NCBI RefSeq assembly: GCF_001691415.1
Contig: NZ_LRRR01000007.1
Span: 110,337 to 174,336 of the forward strand
Length of the DNA stretch: 64,000 nt
Direction of reading: 5' to 3'
Source: Pararhodobacter sp. CCB-MM2
GTDB taxonomy: Bacteria; Pseudomonadota; Alphaproteobacteria; Rhodobacterales; Rhodobacteraceae
Shown: positions 16,887-25,433 of the stretch, in pieces
How the letters are laid out: every line of letters begins with the position of its first letter
How positions within the stretch are numbered: the stretch's first letter is position 1
The notes under the pieces: generated by a model
What the model was told of the DNA's origin: nothing
The model's input: only the letters and a program-made list of their open reading frames with translations
Database searches by the model: none
Translations under genes and position numbers: made by a program

Positions 16887-19121
16887 CTACGCCAGTCGCC
16901 GAGAGCCATCGGCCGGCGTCGGCACGCCACCACGCGCCTTCGCGCCGACGGCGACCCATTGCGCCACGGCGTCGCGCAGCTGTGCCAGACGGACGGGCTT
17001 TGACAAAACGCTGTCCATGCCCGCCTCGGTGCATCGCTGGGTTTCGTCATTCAGGGCATTGGCGGTGATCGCGACAATGGCGCTGCGGGGCAGACCTTCG
17101 GCCGCTTCGATCTCCCGGATGCGGGCGGTCATCTCGAAGCCGTCCATGCGGGGCATGTGGCAATCGGTCAGCACCATTGCAACGTCCTGACTGCGCCATT
17201 TCTGCAGCCCTTCCTCACCGTCCGAGGCCAGCACCACGCCATACCCAAGCGCGCGAAGCTGGCGCGACATGACCTCGCGGTTGATCTCGTTGTCCTCGAC
17301 GACCAACACGCGCGGCATTTCCGCCACCTCGGCATTCGCAGCCACAGCGGCCTCGGCGCTGGAGACCTCGGGCGCGGGGCGTTGCTGACGGGCGGAAACG
17401 GCGATGGCCTCCCAGAATTCCGACAGTTTCACCGGGCTCCATTGCACCCGCATCATGGTCGCCGAAATCGCCCCGAACCGATCCGAGGGCTGGGCGGAGA
17501 AGGTGATGAACGGCGCCGTCGGGAAAGCGGTTTCGAACCGATCCACCAGTGCGTCGTCCACGACGCGCGGCGCGGTCTCAGGGGCGATGATGTAGACCGC
17601 GTTCGCCCCATGCTCCTGCGCCAGACGGTGGAGGTTCTCCTCGTCCCGCGCCTGAAACAGGGTCGCTCCCGTGGGCTCAACATAGGTGCTGGCGATCTGT
17701 TGTTTGAAGGCCGAGGTGAACAGCATCACCACCGGGCGGCCCGCCAGCGCCGGAGGCAGCAGACGGCCCTGCGGCTGCACCAATGGCAGCTTGACCGAGA
17801 TCGTCGTCCCCTCACCCAACTGGCTGTTGACAGCGATGGAGCCCGACATGTGCTTCACCAGCTGATGGACGATGGCCAACCCCAGACCCGTTCCGCCAAA
17901 GCGCCGGGTGTTGACGGCATTCGACTGAATGTACCGCTCGAACGCATGGGCGAGGGTCTCTTCGTCCATGCCGATGCCGTTGTCAGTGACCGTGAAGGCA
18001 ATCATCCCGTCGTCGACCTCGACCCGCAAGGTCACCAAAGACTCGCGCCGGTCACCCGACGGCCGTTCGGAGAATTTGATCGCGTTGCCAAGGAGGTTCA
18101 CGAGGATCTGCCGCACCCGGTCCCCGTCCAGCGACACCCGCCGGGGCAGGGCGGGATCGAAGACCTGGTTCAGCCAGATACCCCGTTTGCGGGCGAGCGG
18201 CACCAAGGTGTCGCTGATCCCCTCGACCAACGCCAACAGGTCCAGCGGCTCGGGGTTGATCTGCAGTTTCCCGGCCTCGGCCTTGGAGACATCCAGAATG
18301 TCGTCGATGATCCGCAACAGTGCGAACGAAGATTCCCGCACCGTGGCCAGCATCCGCTTCTGTTCCTGCGACAGCGGGCTGGTCTCCAGCAGTTCGATCA
18401 TGCCGACGACGCCATTCATGGGCGTGCGGATCTCATGGCTCATCGCGGCCAGAAGATCGCCCTTCGCGCGCGTGGCGCTCAACACGTCTTCGCTGGCCTG
18501 CGTCAGGCGGCGGCCATAGGCTTGGAAGGTCGCGTCGAAATAGGCGATCTCCAGGATCAGCACCACAAACGACGTCGCCCCCGCGGGGAGGGCGTAATAG
18601 CGCAAAGCCTCCTCCGCGCCGACGGCGGGAGGGCCGAAGTAATCCGCCCCCAGCACCCATTGCGTGAACCAGGCCAGGACGTTCAGCGCCACCATGGCAT
18701 AGAGCCACGGCCCCTCGGTCCGGCGCGAGAACACCAGAAAGGGTGCCGCGACCATCGCCGCATACATGAAGCCGATGTTGCCCAGCGGGTGGATGAGGAA
18801 TCCGCCCATGAAGACGCTGGACGTGCCCCCAAGGAACCAGACAACGCGGCCAAGCAAGGAATAGCCAAGGTCTATCAAGAGGATACACAGAATGGAGGCA
18901 ATCACCGCCACCAGCGCCGAGATCGCCACCGAGGGATGGCCGGTCAGATAGGCAAGCCCTACCCAGCCGATGCCCATGGCCATCACGCTCCAGGCGGTGA
19001 CACGGACCATGCCGATGCGACGGCCGCCCAGAACGCGCCCCTCGCTGAGGCCCTTGCCTGCCTGACTGTTGTTCCGTGCCATTCCGACCAAGTCCCCGGA
19101 GCCGCGCGACAGCCACGCCAT
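16887..19121 (-). CDS. Hybrid sensor histidine kinase with C-terminal receiver
   Basis: A 744-residue inner-membrane signalling protein. Five or six hydrophobic helices lie within residues 40-200 with almost no periplasmic domain. Next come a HisKA domain with phospho-acceptor His229 in MSHEIRTPMNG, a HATPase_c domain (NLLGNAIKF near 342, DNGIGMD near 380, GGTGLGLAI near 409), a degenerate linker domain and a receiver at about 604-725 with phospho-acceptor Asp653 in LTDCHMPRMDG. It resembles BarA/ArcB-like hybrids without HPt. No cognate HPt or regulator gene is adjacent. The MarR gene lies 130 bp downstream on the same strand. Confidence 0.93.
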   Translation of the reverse strand: MAWLSRGSGDLVGMARNNSQAGKGLSEGRVLGGRRIGMVRVTAWSVMAMGIGWVGLAYLTGHPSVAISALVAVIASILCILLIDLGYSLLGRVVWFLGGTSSVFMGGFLIHPLGNIGFMYAAMVAAPFLVFSRRTEGPWLYAMVALNVLAWFTQWVLGADYFGPPAVGAEEALRYYALPAGATSFVVLILEIAYFDATFQAYGRRLTQASEDVLSATRAKGDLLAAMSHEIRTPMNGVVGMIELLETSPLSQEQKRMLATVRESSFALLRIIDDILDVSKAEAGKLQINPEPLDLLALVEGISDTLVPLARKRGIWLNQVFDPALPRRVSLDGDRVRQILVNLLGNAIKFSERPSGDRRESLVTLRVEVDDGMIAFTVTDNGIGMDEETLAHAFERYIQSNAVNTRRFGGTGLGLAIVHQLVKHMSGSIAVNSQLGEGTTISVKLPLVQPQGRLLPPALAGRPVVMLFTSAFKQQIASTYVEPTGATLFQARDEENLHRLAQEHGANAVYIIAPETAPRVVDDALVDRFETAFPTAPFITFSAQPSDRFGAISATMMRVQWSPVKLSEFWEAIAVSARQQRPAPEVSSAEAAVAANAEVAEMPRVLVVEDNEINREVMSRQLRALGYGVVLASDGEEGLQKWRSQDVAMVLTDCHMPRMDGFEMTARIREIEAAEGLPRSAIVAITANALNDETQRCTEAGMDSVLSKPVRLAQLRDAVAQWVAVGAKARGGVPTPADGSRRLA

Positions 19122-19211
19122 CGCCGGGGCGCGATTCGCCCAACCTCCGGTTTTGACGCCTTCGGGTTAAGGAATCGCTGCCCCCCGTCGCATCAGGGAC
19201 CGGCTGCGCGC

Positions 19212-19349
19212 TTACCAGCCGAAGCTTTCGGGCGAGAGGTAGCGCCCGGTGCGCGTGGGTACCCGGCTGTCACGACGCGCCACGCCCTGGGCGTCCAGCG
19301 CGCCAAGGCAACAGGCCATCCGCAGCAGTCCCATGAGGATCGTGGTCAT
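19212..19349 (-). CDS. Small hypothetical protein (45 aa)
   Basis: No family is recognised. A 45-codon frame starts at ATG 19349, preceded by GGAAAG, and encodes an N-terminal hydrophobic half with a Cys-Cys pair (LLRMACCLGALDAQG) and a basic/aromatic C-terminal half ending ESFGW. It is divergent from the MocR regulator, whose shared upstream region carries a 24-bp dyad. Placement beside the regulator and the tidy ribosome site support it; its size keeps confidence low. Confidence 0.45.
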   Translation of the reverse strand: MTTILMGLLRMACCLGALDAQGVARRDSRVPTRTGRYLSPESFGW

Positions 19350-19474
19350 CGTGTGCTTCCTTTCCGAGTGGATCAAACCCGCACTCACGCCGAATCCGGC
19401 GAGGCGAGCTTGTGGAAGGGATAGGCCGAAGAGCCTTTTCACGACAGACACAGTCCAGTACAATAGCGCCAAAC

Positions 19475-19498
19475 TGTATGGGTTCATGAAGCCATACA
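19475..19498. promoter_or_regulatory. 24-bp dyad upstream of MocR regulator
   Basis: TGTATGG at 19475-19481 and CCATACA at 19492-19498 are perfect inverted arms. The spacer itself holds a central palindrome TTCATGAA (19483-19490), so 11 of 12 base pairs of the whole 24-bp dyad match. It lies 24 bp before the MocR start and is a likely operator for that regulator. Confidence 0.55.
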
Positions 19499-19522
19499 AA
19501 CCCGGACCAAGAGGGGGCCGTG

Positions 19523-20908
19523 ATGTCTGACGCCGCGCTGACCAAGACCGAGAGCCTGATGCAAAGCCTGCGCGACCGGATCGCCGCGCGCAGCCTTGGC
19601 CCCGGTGATCGCATGCCCTCGATCCGGCAACTGGCGGGGCAGGCGGGCGTCTCGCCCTCGACCGTGGTCGAGGCCTATGACCGGCTGGCGGCGGAGGGCG
19701 TGATCCGGGCCCGTCGAGGCGCGGGGTTCTTCGTCACCGGCACCAAACTGCCGCCGATGGAGGTGGCGCGGATGGGCCAGAAACGGGCGCCCAACATCGA
19801 CCCGTTCTGGGTCTCGCGCCAATCCCTGGACCTGCCGCCGGGGGCCCTGCAGCCAGGCTGCGGCTGGCTGCCTGAGGACTGGATGCCCCATCAAGCCCTG
19901 CGCAAGGGCTTGCGCGCGCTGGCAAAAACCGAGGATTCCGTCCTGACCAACTATGCTTCCGCACGCGGATCCGTGGCGTTGCGGCGCTACCTGTTGAACC
20001 GTTTCGCGGATGAAGGCCTGCCCATCGGGCCTGAGCAATTGATGCTCACCGGCTCGGCCTCGCAAGCGGTGGATCTGATCTGCCGCCTGATGCTGCGTCC
20101 CGGCGACACGGTGCTGGTGGACGATCCCGGTTACTTCAATTTCCACACGCTGCTGCGCGCCCATCGGGTACAACTGCGCGGCGTGCGCTGGACCCCGGAA
20201 GGGCCGGATCTGGCGGACTTCGAAGCCGCGCTGGCCGAGAAGCCGCGCCTCTACATCACCAACTCCGCGCTGCACAATCCGACCGGCGCGACCCTTTCGG
20301 CGCAGGTCGCGCATCGGCTTCTGGTGCTGGCCGCGCAGCACGATCTGGTTGTGGTGGAGGACGACACCTTCGTCGATCTGGAGTCCGAACCGTCGCCTCG
20401 CCTTGCCTTGCTCGATGGCCTGAACCGGGTGCTGCGGATCGGCGGCTTCTCCAAGACGCTCTCGGCCTCGGTGCGCTGCGGCTATATCGCCGGGCGCAGC
20501 GATTGGATGGAATCGCTGCTGGACCTGCAGATCGCCACCCGCTTTGCCGGCCCCAGCCCTGTCGCAACCGAACTTCTGTCCGGCGTGCTGATCGGCGGTC
20601 ACTACCGCAAACACCTGTCCGAGCTGCATCGGCGCCTCGCCGTGGCCCGGAAGCGCGTGACGACGCAGCTGTCGACGCTGGGGATCGAGCCCTGGGTCCA
20701 GCCGCGCGGCGGCTTCAATCTCTGGGGCCGCTTCCCTGACGGCGTCGACACCGGGGCGCTAGCGCTGGAAGGCGCGGAACAGGGCGTGATCTTCTCGCCC
20801 GGCAACGTGTTCAGCCCCTCGCAGACGGCCGGGCGCTTCATGCGCTTCAACGTCACGCAGATGAACGACCCGCGCATTTTCGAGGTGCTGAAAGGCGCGC
20901 TTGCCTGA
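19523..20908 (+). CDS. MocR/PdxR-type regulator (GntR HTH fused to aminotransferase-like domain)
   Basis: A 461-residue fusion. The N-terminal GntR winged helix (residues about 5-75: MPSIRQLAGQAGVSPSTVVEAYDRLAAEGVI) joins a fold-type I PLP aminotransferase domain (about 110-460), with the PLP lysine in IGGFSKTLSASVRCGYI and NSALHNPTGATLS as a cofactor-region motif. MocR proteins use PLP or PLP-amino-acid adducts as effectors and control PLP synthesis, taurine, GABA or transport genes. The start at 19523 (MSDAAL) was chosen over the GTG at 19520 because of GAGGGGG spacing. The divergent partner is only a 45-aa protein, so its target may lie elsewhere. Confidence 0.93.
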   Translation: MSDAALTKTESLMQSLRDRIAARSLGPGDRMPSIRQLAGQAGVSPSTVVEAYDRLAAEGVIRARRGAGFFVTGTKLPPMEVARMGQKRAPNIDPFWVSRQSLDLPPGALQPGCGWLPEDWMPHQALRKGLRALAKTEDSVLTNYASARGSVALRRYLLNRFADEGLPIGPEQLMLTGSASQAVDLICRLMLRPGDTVLVDDPGYFNFHTLLRAHRVQLRGVRWTPEGPDLADFEAALAEKPRLYITNSALHNPTGATLSAQVAHRLLVLAAQHDLVVVEDDTFVDLESEPSPRLALLDGLNRVLRIGGFSKTLSASVRCGYIAGRSDWMESLLDLQIATRFAGPSPVATELLSGVLIGGHYRKHLSELHRRLAVARKRVTTQLSTLGIEPWVQPRGGFNLWGRFPDGVDTGALALEGAEQGVIFSPGNVFSPSQTAGRFMRFNVTQMNDPRIFEVLKGALA

Positions 20909-20923
20909 CCTGTTGGCGCCCGT

Positions 20924-21889
20924 TCACCCCGTCCGCCGGACGGAGGGCGCGGCCTCGTCGCGCAGGATCGCCTTGATCCGACCGATCAGCCAGACCAGCG
21001 CCGGATCCTCGGCGTTGCGCCGGTGCCAGGTCATCTGGAAGCTCTGGTTGAACTCCGGCAGCGGCATGGCAAAGACCTGCAGCTGGTCGCGGTAGGGCGA
21101 GGCCTCGACCTGCGCGGGATGAGCGAGGCCAATCAGATCGCTCTGCGCCACCAGCTCGATCACGCTTCCGGGGCGCGAGACCTGCACCACGTCGTGGCGC
21201 TCGATCCGGCTGGCCGGACGCAGATTACCCGCATTGGCCAGCACGCCCGGCGTCATGTCGATGGTGACGTGACCGATGCGCCTGAACTGCTCTTGCGTCA
21301 GGCCGCCGTTAATCTCGGGGTGGCCGACACGGGCGATGGCGACGACCTCGATCGGCAGAAGGCTTTGCCATGACAACGCGGGGTCGTTGGGTGGCGGCAT
21401 GCCGATGGCCAAATCTGCCTCACCGCTCTCCAACGCGTCGCGGATCGGTGTGCGCGAGGCCGTCAGCAGCCGATAGGTCACGCCGGGAAAGGCCGCGGCA
21501 TCGCGCAACAGGCCGGGCATCACGAGGGTCTCGAACAAGTCGAGGATGTGCAGCTTGAATTCCCGGCTGTCGCTGGTCGGATCGAAACTGGCCAGCGGAT
21601 CGGTAATCGCGCCCACCTCCTGCAATATCCGGCGCACGCCCCCAATCAGTTTGTCCGCCCGCGGCGTCGGAGCCATTTCTCCGCCACGCCGCTGGAAAAG
21701 CGGATCCTCCAGAACGTCGCGAAGACGTGCCAGAAGGTTCGACATCGTGGGCTGCGCGAACCCCACCATTTTTGCCGCCCGAGAAAGATTACGCGTCGAA
21801 TAAATCGCCTCGAATGCAACCAAGTGCTTGATATCAAGCTGCAACAGACGATTGGTGAGATCCCGGCGCGGCGTCGGATTATCCGTCAT
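20924..21889 (-). CDS. LysR-family transcriptional regulator
   Basis: A 321-residue LysR regulator. The HTH (DIKHLVAFEAIYSTRNLSRAAKMVGFAQPTMSNLLARLRDVLEDPLFQR) occupies residues 18-67, followed by a substrate-binding-like effector domain. The NLSRAA...MSNLLARLRD.L.DPLF pattern places it near NodD/LinR-like and aromatic-responsive LysR proteins. The start at 21889 was chosen because the longer frame to 22078 crosses AT-rich intergenic DNA. It is convergent with the MocR gene and 160 bp downstream of a TetR gene on the same strand; a small ATGCAA/TTGCAT dyad lies in that gap. Confidence 0.92.
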   Translation of the reverse strand: MTDNPTPRRDLTNRLLQLDIKHLVAFEAIYSTRNLSRAAKMVGFAQPTMSNLLARLRDVLEDPLFQRRGGEMAPTPRADKLIGGVRRILQEVGAITDPLASFDPTSDSREFKLHILDLFETLVMPGLLRDAAAFPGVTYRLLTASRTPIRDALESGEADLAIGMPPPNDPALSWQSLLPIEVVAIARVGHPEINGGLTQEQFRRIGHVTIDMTPGVLANAGNLRPASRIERHDVVQVSRPGSVIELVAQSDLIGLAHPAQVEASPYRDQLQVFAMPLPEFNQSFQMTWHRRNAEDPALVWLIGRIKAILRDEAAPSVRRTG

Positions 21890-21959
21890 TCTGCATTCCG
21901 ATAGTTCGGTATTTTTATTATTGATATTTAATACAGATAATCTCTCGGCTAATTCCGGA

Positions 21960-21978
21960 ATGCAACGAGTACTTGCAT
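21960..21978. promoter_or_regulatory. ATGCAA-N7-TTGCAT dyad upstream of LysR gene
   Basis: A 19-bp inverted repeat in the AT-rich 160-bp gap between the LysR and TetR genes. The half-sites equal the core of the larger palindrome at 14176-14193, which may be coincidence or may indicate a shared regulator. Confidence 0.35.
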
Positions 21979-22049
21979 CGCGCAAATCATTCCACGCGGA
22001 AGATGTAAAAACACCCGCGCGCGTCGCCCCGTTTCTTGATGACTTTGCC

Positions 22050-22736
22050 TTACGGCCGGCCCGCCTCGAGCCCCGCAATCAGGCTGTCGATCAGCCGATC
22101 ATAGGCCTTGCCCATCGGCTGATGCTGCCCGTTCTGCCAGCGCAGGACAAAGCTGCGCCCCAACAGCGCTTCGGCATTCTGGGTGAGCAGGGGGTGCCGC
22201 AGCGGATCGGCCCGGCGCGCCAACTCGGTGACCCGATCGCGCAGGGACGGGTCCGCGGCTTCGGGCGGGCGCGCGAATTCCTGCGTGACGAAACCGACCA
22301 GCGCGCCCATCACCATGTTGTATCCCTGCACCAGTTCCTCGCCCGTGAGCCCGGCTCGGGACAGTGCCCCCAGCAGCCCCTCGATCACCTCTAGGTCACC
22401 GGCCGCGTTCGACACCAACTGCCCCCCGATCAGCGGCGCGACATTGGGATGGCGGACAATCGCCGCGCGCAAGTTGGCGGCAAAGGTCCGAAGCCACGGC
22501 TGCCACGCCAAATCCGACGCCGGAGCGATCCCCGCCATGACGTGCTGTGCCACAGCTTCGAGAATGTCGTTTCGCGCCGGGAAATACCAATACAGCGCGG
22601 TCGGAAAGACCGAGAGCGCCTCGGCCAACCGTCGCATCGACAGCGCCTCCAGCCCCTGATTGTCGATGATCTGCAAGGCCGCTGCCGTGATCTCAAGGCG
22701 CGAGACGGATTTCCGGGGCTTGCGTTTCTCAGCCAT
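22050..22736 (-). CDS. TetR-family transcriptional regulator
   Basis: A 228-residue TetR-like repressor. The N-terminal HTH is at about residues 12-58 (ITAAALQIIDNQGLEALSMRRLAEALSVFPTALYWYF). The C-terminal part is like the TetR_C class seen with tetracycline-type repressors (RDRVTELARRADPLRHPLL). The start at 22736 gives the basic leader MAEKRKPRKS; earlier starts run into the operator. It is divergent from the aminotransferase gene with an ACAGTG/CACTGT dyad between, so it most likely represses that gene. Confidence 0.9.
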   Translation of the reverse strand: MAEKRKPRKSVSRLEITAAALQIIDNQGLEALSMRRLAEALSVFPTALYWYFPARNDILEAVAQHVMAGIAPASDLAWQPWLRTFAANLRAAIVRHPNVAPLIGGQLVSNAAGDLEVIEGLLGALSRAGLTGEELVQGYNMVMGALVGFVTQEFARPPEAADPSLRDRVTELARRADPLRHPLLTQNAEALLGRSFVLRWQNGQHQPMGKAYDRLIDSLIAGLEAGRP

Positions 22737-22759
22737 AAGGCGCCTCAAGGAATCATTGT

Positions 22760-22778
22760 ACAGTGTTATTATCACTGT
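22760..22778. promoter_or_regulatory. Putative TetR operator (ACAGTG-N7-CACTGT)
   Basis: A 19-bp dyad with perfect 6-bp arms and an AT-rich centre, positioned between the divergent TetR gene (24 bp from its start) and the aminotransferase gene (38 bp from its start). Such sites commonly block both promoters. Confidence 0.6.
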
Positions 22779-22815
22779 TACGCAAGAGGTCGACAACGGT
22801 AAAGAGGGCCCTGCC

Positions 22816-24093
22816 ATGACCAAACTCGACGACGCCTTGGCTGCTGCCATTGGCCGTTACCGGCAGGCCCATCCGCGCAGCGAGGCCGCCTTGACGCGCG
22901 CGCGCGCTGTCTTGCCGGGCGGCAACACCCGGTCCTCTCTATGGAACGCGCCCTTCCCGCTCTGCGTCGTCGGCGGTCATGGCTGCCGGATCCGCGACGT
23001 TGACGAGCACGAATACATTGACTCCCTTGGGGAATTCACCGCCGGCATCTTTGGCCATTCTTCGCCCGTTCTGGCCGCGGCCGTAGCGGATGCGCATGCG
23101 CGCGGGATCAACCTGTCCTCACATACGCCCTATGAGGTGGCGCTGGCCGAACGTCTGGTCGAGCGTTTCCCGTCGATTGACCGGGTGCGCTTTGCCAATT
23201 CCGGCACCGAAGCGAACCTGATGGCGATCAACGCGGCGCGACTGGCGACCGGGCGCGAGCGCGTGATCGTGTTCGAGAATGGATACCACGGCGGGGTCGC
23301 GACCTTCATCCCCGGCGCCGACCGGGTCAACGCCCCCTACGCCTTCGACGTCCTGCCCTTCGACGATATCGACGCCGCCGTCGTGGCCTTCGCAAAAGGG
23401 CCCGAGGTTGCCGCCGTGCTGGTCGAGCCCATGCAGGGCGCCGGTGGTTGCCGGGTTGCCAGCCCGGCGTTCCTGCAAAGCCTGCGTGATCTGACACGCA
23501 AGTCCGGCACCGTTCTCATCTTTGATGAGATCCAGACCGCGCGCATGGCATTCGGCGGACTGCAAGAACGCCTCGGCATCGTGCCGGACATGACCACCTT
23601 GGGCAAATTCTTCGGTGGCGGCATGGCCTTCGGGGCGTTCGGCGGCAAGGCCGAGATCATGGATCTTTTCGATCCCTCCCGCCCCGGCGCCTTGCCTCAT
23701 GCCGGGACCTTCAACAACAACAGCCTCACCATGGCCGCCGGCATCGCCGCCATCGACCATTACCTGAGCGCCGACACCCTCAATGCGCTGTTCGACCGGG
23801 GCGAGGCCTTCCGGAACCGGCTGAACGCGGCCTTCATCGCCAATGCCGCGCCATTTGAGGCGACCGGGATCGGCTCCATCCTGAACATCCACGCTTGTCT
23901 TGATGCTCCCCAAGACGCAGTCGCCGCCCGGCGCCTCCTGCAATTCGAGGTTCTTGCCGAGGGATGCTATTTCGCCCCACGCGGGCTGATCGCCCTCTCG
24001 CTAGCCATTACCGAGGCCGAGATCGAGACGTTCTTCGCGGCGCTGGATCGCGCGCTAGGGCGCCTCATGCCCGTGCTATCAGAGGTGCACTAG
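22816..24093 (+). CDS. Class III (glutamate-1-semialdehyde aminomutase-like) aminotransferase
   Basis: A 425-residue PLP enzyme. It shows the GSAM-like N-terminus (ARAVLPGGNTRSSLW), the substrate/cofactor region RFANSGTEANLMAINAARLATGR near residues 133-155, and FDEIQTARM with the PLP-stacking Asp near 236. The PLP Lys is in TTLGKFFGGGMAFGAFGG near 262. Regulation by a dedicated TetR argues for a catabolic or detoxifying amino-acid transaminase rather than the heme enzyme HemL. The ATG at 22816 follows AGAGGGCC. Its stop overlaps the convergent DUF1501 stop by 4 bp. Confidence 0.88.
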   Translation: MTKLDDALAAAIGRYRQAHPRSEAALTRARAVLPGGNTRSSLWNAPFPLCVVGGHGCRIRDVDEHEYIDSLGEFTAGIFGHSSPVLAAAVADAHARGINLSSHTPYEVALAERLVERFPSIDRVRFANSGTEANLMAINAARLATGRERVIVFENGYHGGVATFIPGADRVNAPYAFDVLPFDDIDAAVVAFAKGPEVAAVLVEPMQGAGGCRVASPAFLQSLRDLTRKSGTVLIFDEIQTARMAFGGLQERLGIVPDMTTLGKFFGGGMAFGAFGGKAEIMDLFDPSRPGALPHAGTFNNNSLTMAAGIAAIDHYLSADTLNALFDRGEAFRNRLNAAFIANAAPFEATGIGSILNIHACLDAPQDAVAARRLLQFEVLAEGCYFAPRGLIALSLAITEAEIETFFAALDRALGRLMPVLSEVH

Positions 24094-25433
24094 CCCGCCA
24101 GAACCCCATTTCTCTGGCGATATTGCTCGAACGGAGACATCGCGCGCGGGCTTTGCATGGCAGCGACCGCCCGCCGCGCCGCCCGCGCGGCCGCAGCATC
24201 GGGCGTCACCACCAACCCCTCCAGCGGCGCGATTGCCGCGGAGTCCGGGAACACGGTCTGTGCCAACAAGTCCGGCTCGACCCCCAGATGGGTCGAGAGC
24301 ACGCCTTTGAAAACGCTGCGGATATCCATGACGGGGCGCAGGTCGTGGCCGTCGATCAGACCGGCCTCTGAAAGGCCCGGCCAATCGCCATGAATGCCCC
24401 CCTGAACTGCGCCGCCCACCATCAGAACCGGCATACCGACCCCGTGGTCCGTCCCATGGGTGCCATTCGACACGGCGGTTCGGCCGAACTCGGTCGCGCA
24501 AACCACGACCGTGTTCTCCCATTGCGCCCCCATTGCCCCCCGGAACGCCTGCAAGGCCTGATCCAGCGCACCGAGTTGCGTCGGCAGGGTCCCCGTCAAG
24601 GCGCCCTGATAGGCATGCGTGTCCCACCCGTCGACCGAGAGAACCGCCACCCGTGGTCCGCCGACCGAACACAGCAAGCGCCCGGCGCCGAGGAAGCCGT
24701 TGACGAGCGAGCCGAGGCTAGGGTCCTCTTCGGCACCTTGCCCGCCGGCGCGGATATCGATCTCGCGACCCAGAGCAAAATTCTCGGCCATGACACGGTC
24801 ACGGGCGGCATAGATATCGCTGAGATTGGTGACCAGCCCATCGAAAGCGCGGGTGAACCAGGTGCTGGACCAATTCAGCACGGGCTCGGACCCGCGGACG
24901 ATCAAGGGGTTGCTTTGCAAGGCGAGGATTCGGCCGTCACGGATCGCCTCGCCGCGGGGCATCACCGACAGCAAGCGGTTGATCCAGCCGCTGGCGCCGC
25001 GATCGTTCCCGGCGAGGCCGTTTTCCAAATTCTCCTGACATTCGAAATGCGAGCGGACCTGCAAGGGCAAGCCCACCGACGGCACGAAGGCCGCTTGTCC
25101 AGCCTGGTAGAGGGCGTGGAGGTTAGGCATCGCGGGGTGCAGTCGGAAGCCGCCGCTCAGGTCCAGCGTCGCCTCGACCGGGAGGGCCAGATCGCGGCGG
25201 ACACGCTCGTAATCCGGGTCAAAACTGGGCACCAGCATCGACAGCCCGTCGAGGCCGCCGCGCAAGACCACGACCAGCAGCCGCGCCTCGCCCAAGGTGT
25301 TGGCGCGCGCTAGGTTGGGCATGAAGGCCGTCGAAAACAGTCCCGCGGTCATGCCCAACATCTGGCGCCGATCCATCAGCAGACGGCCCTCGGAGCAGGT
25401 CGTGTCGACAGGGGAAGACAAGGAACGGGTCAT
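24090..25433 (-). CDS. DUF1501 domain protein (exported)
   Basis: A 447-residue DUF1501 protein. An N-terminal Tat-like leader (MDRRQMLGMTAGLFSTAF, around residues 20-37) is followed by the core LVVVLRGGLDGLSMLVP, AVLSVDGWDTHAYQG near 260 and CATEFGRTAVSNGTHGTDHGVGMP near 315-340. The family is related to alkaline-phosphatase/sulfatase folds; the biochemical role is unknown. Its start overlaps the stop of the DUF1800 gene (25430-25433). DUF1800-DUF1501 pairs are widely conserved, so the two products probably act together in the periplasm. Confidence 0.9.
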   Translation of the reverse strand: MTRSLSSPVDTTCSEGRLLMDRRQMLGMTAGLFSTAFMPNLARANTLGEARLLVVVLRGGLDGLSMLVPSFDPDYERVRRDLALPVEATLDLSGGFRLHPAMPNLHALYQAGQAAFVPSVGLPLQVRSHFECQENLENGLAGNDRGASGWINRLLSVMPRGEAIRDGRILALQSNPLIVRGSEPVLNWSSTWFTRAFDGLVTNLSDIYAARDRVMAENFALGREIDIRAGGQGAEEDPSLGSLVNGFLGAGRLLCSVGGPRVAVLSVDGWDTHAYQGALTGTLPTQLGALDQALQAFRGAMGAQWENTVVVCATEFGRTAVSNGTHGTDHGVGMPVLMVGGAVQGGIHGDWPGLSEAGLIDGHDLRPVMDIRSVFKGVLSTHLGVEPDLLAQTVFPDSAAIAPLEGLVVTPDAAAARAARRAVAAMQSPRAMSPFEQYRQRNGVLAG

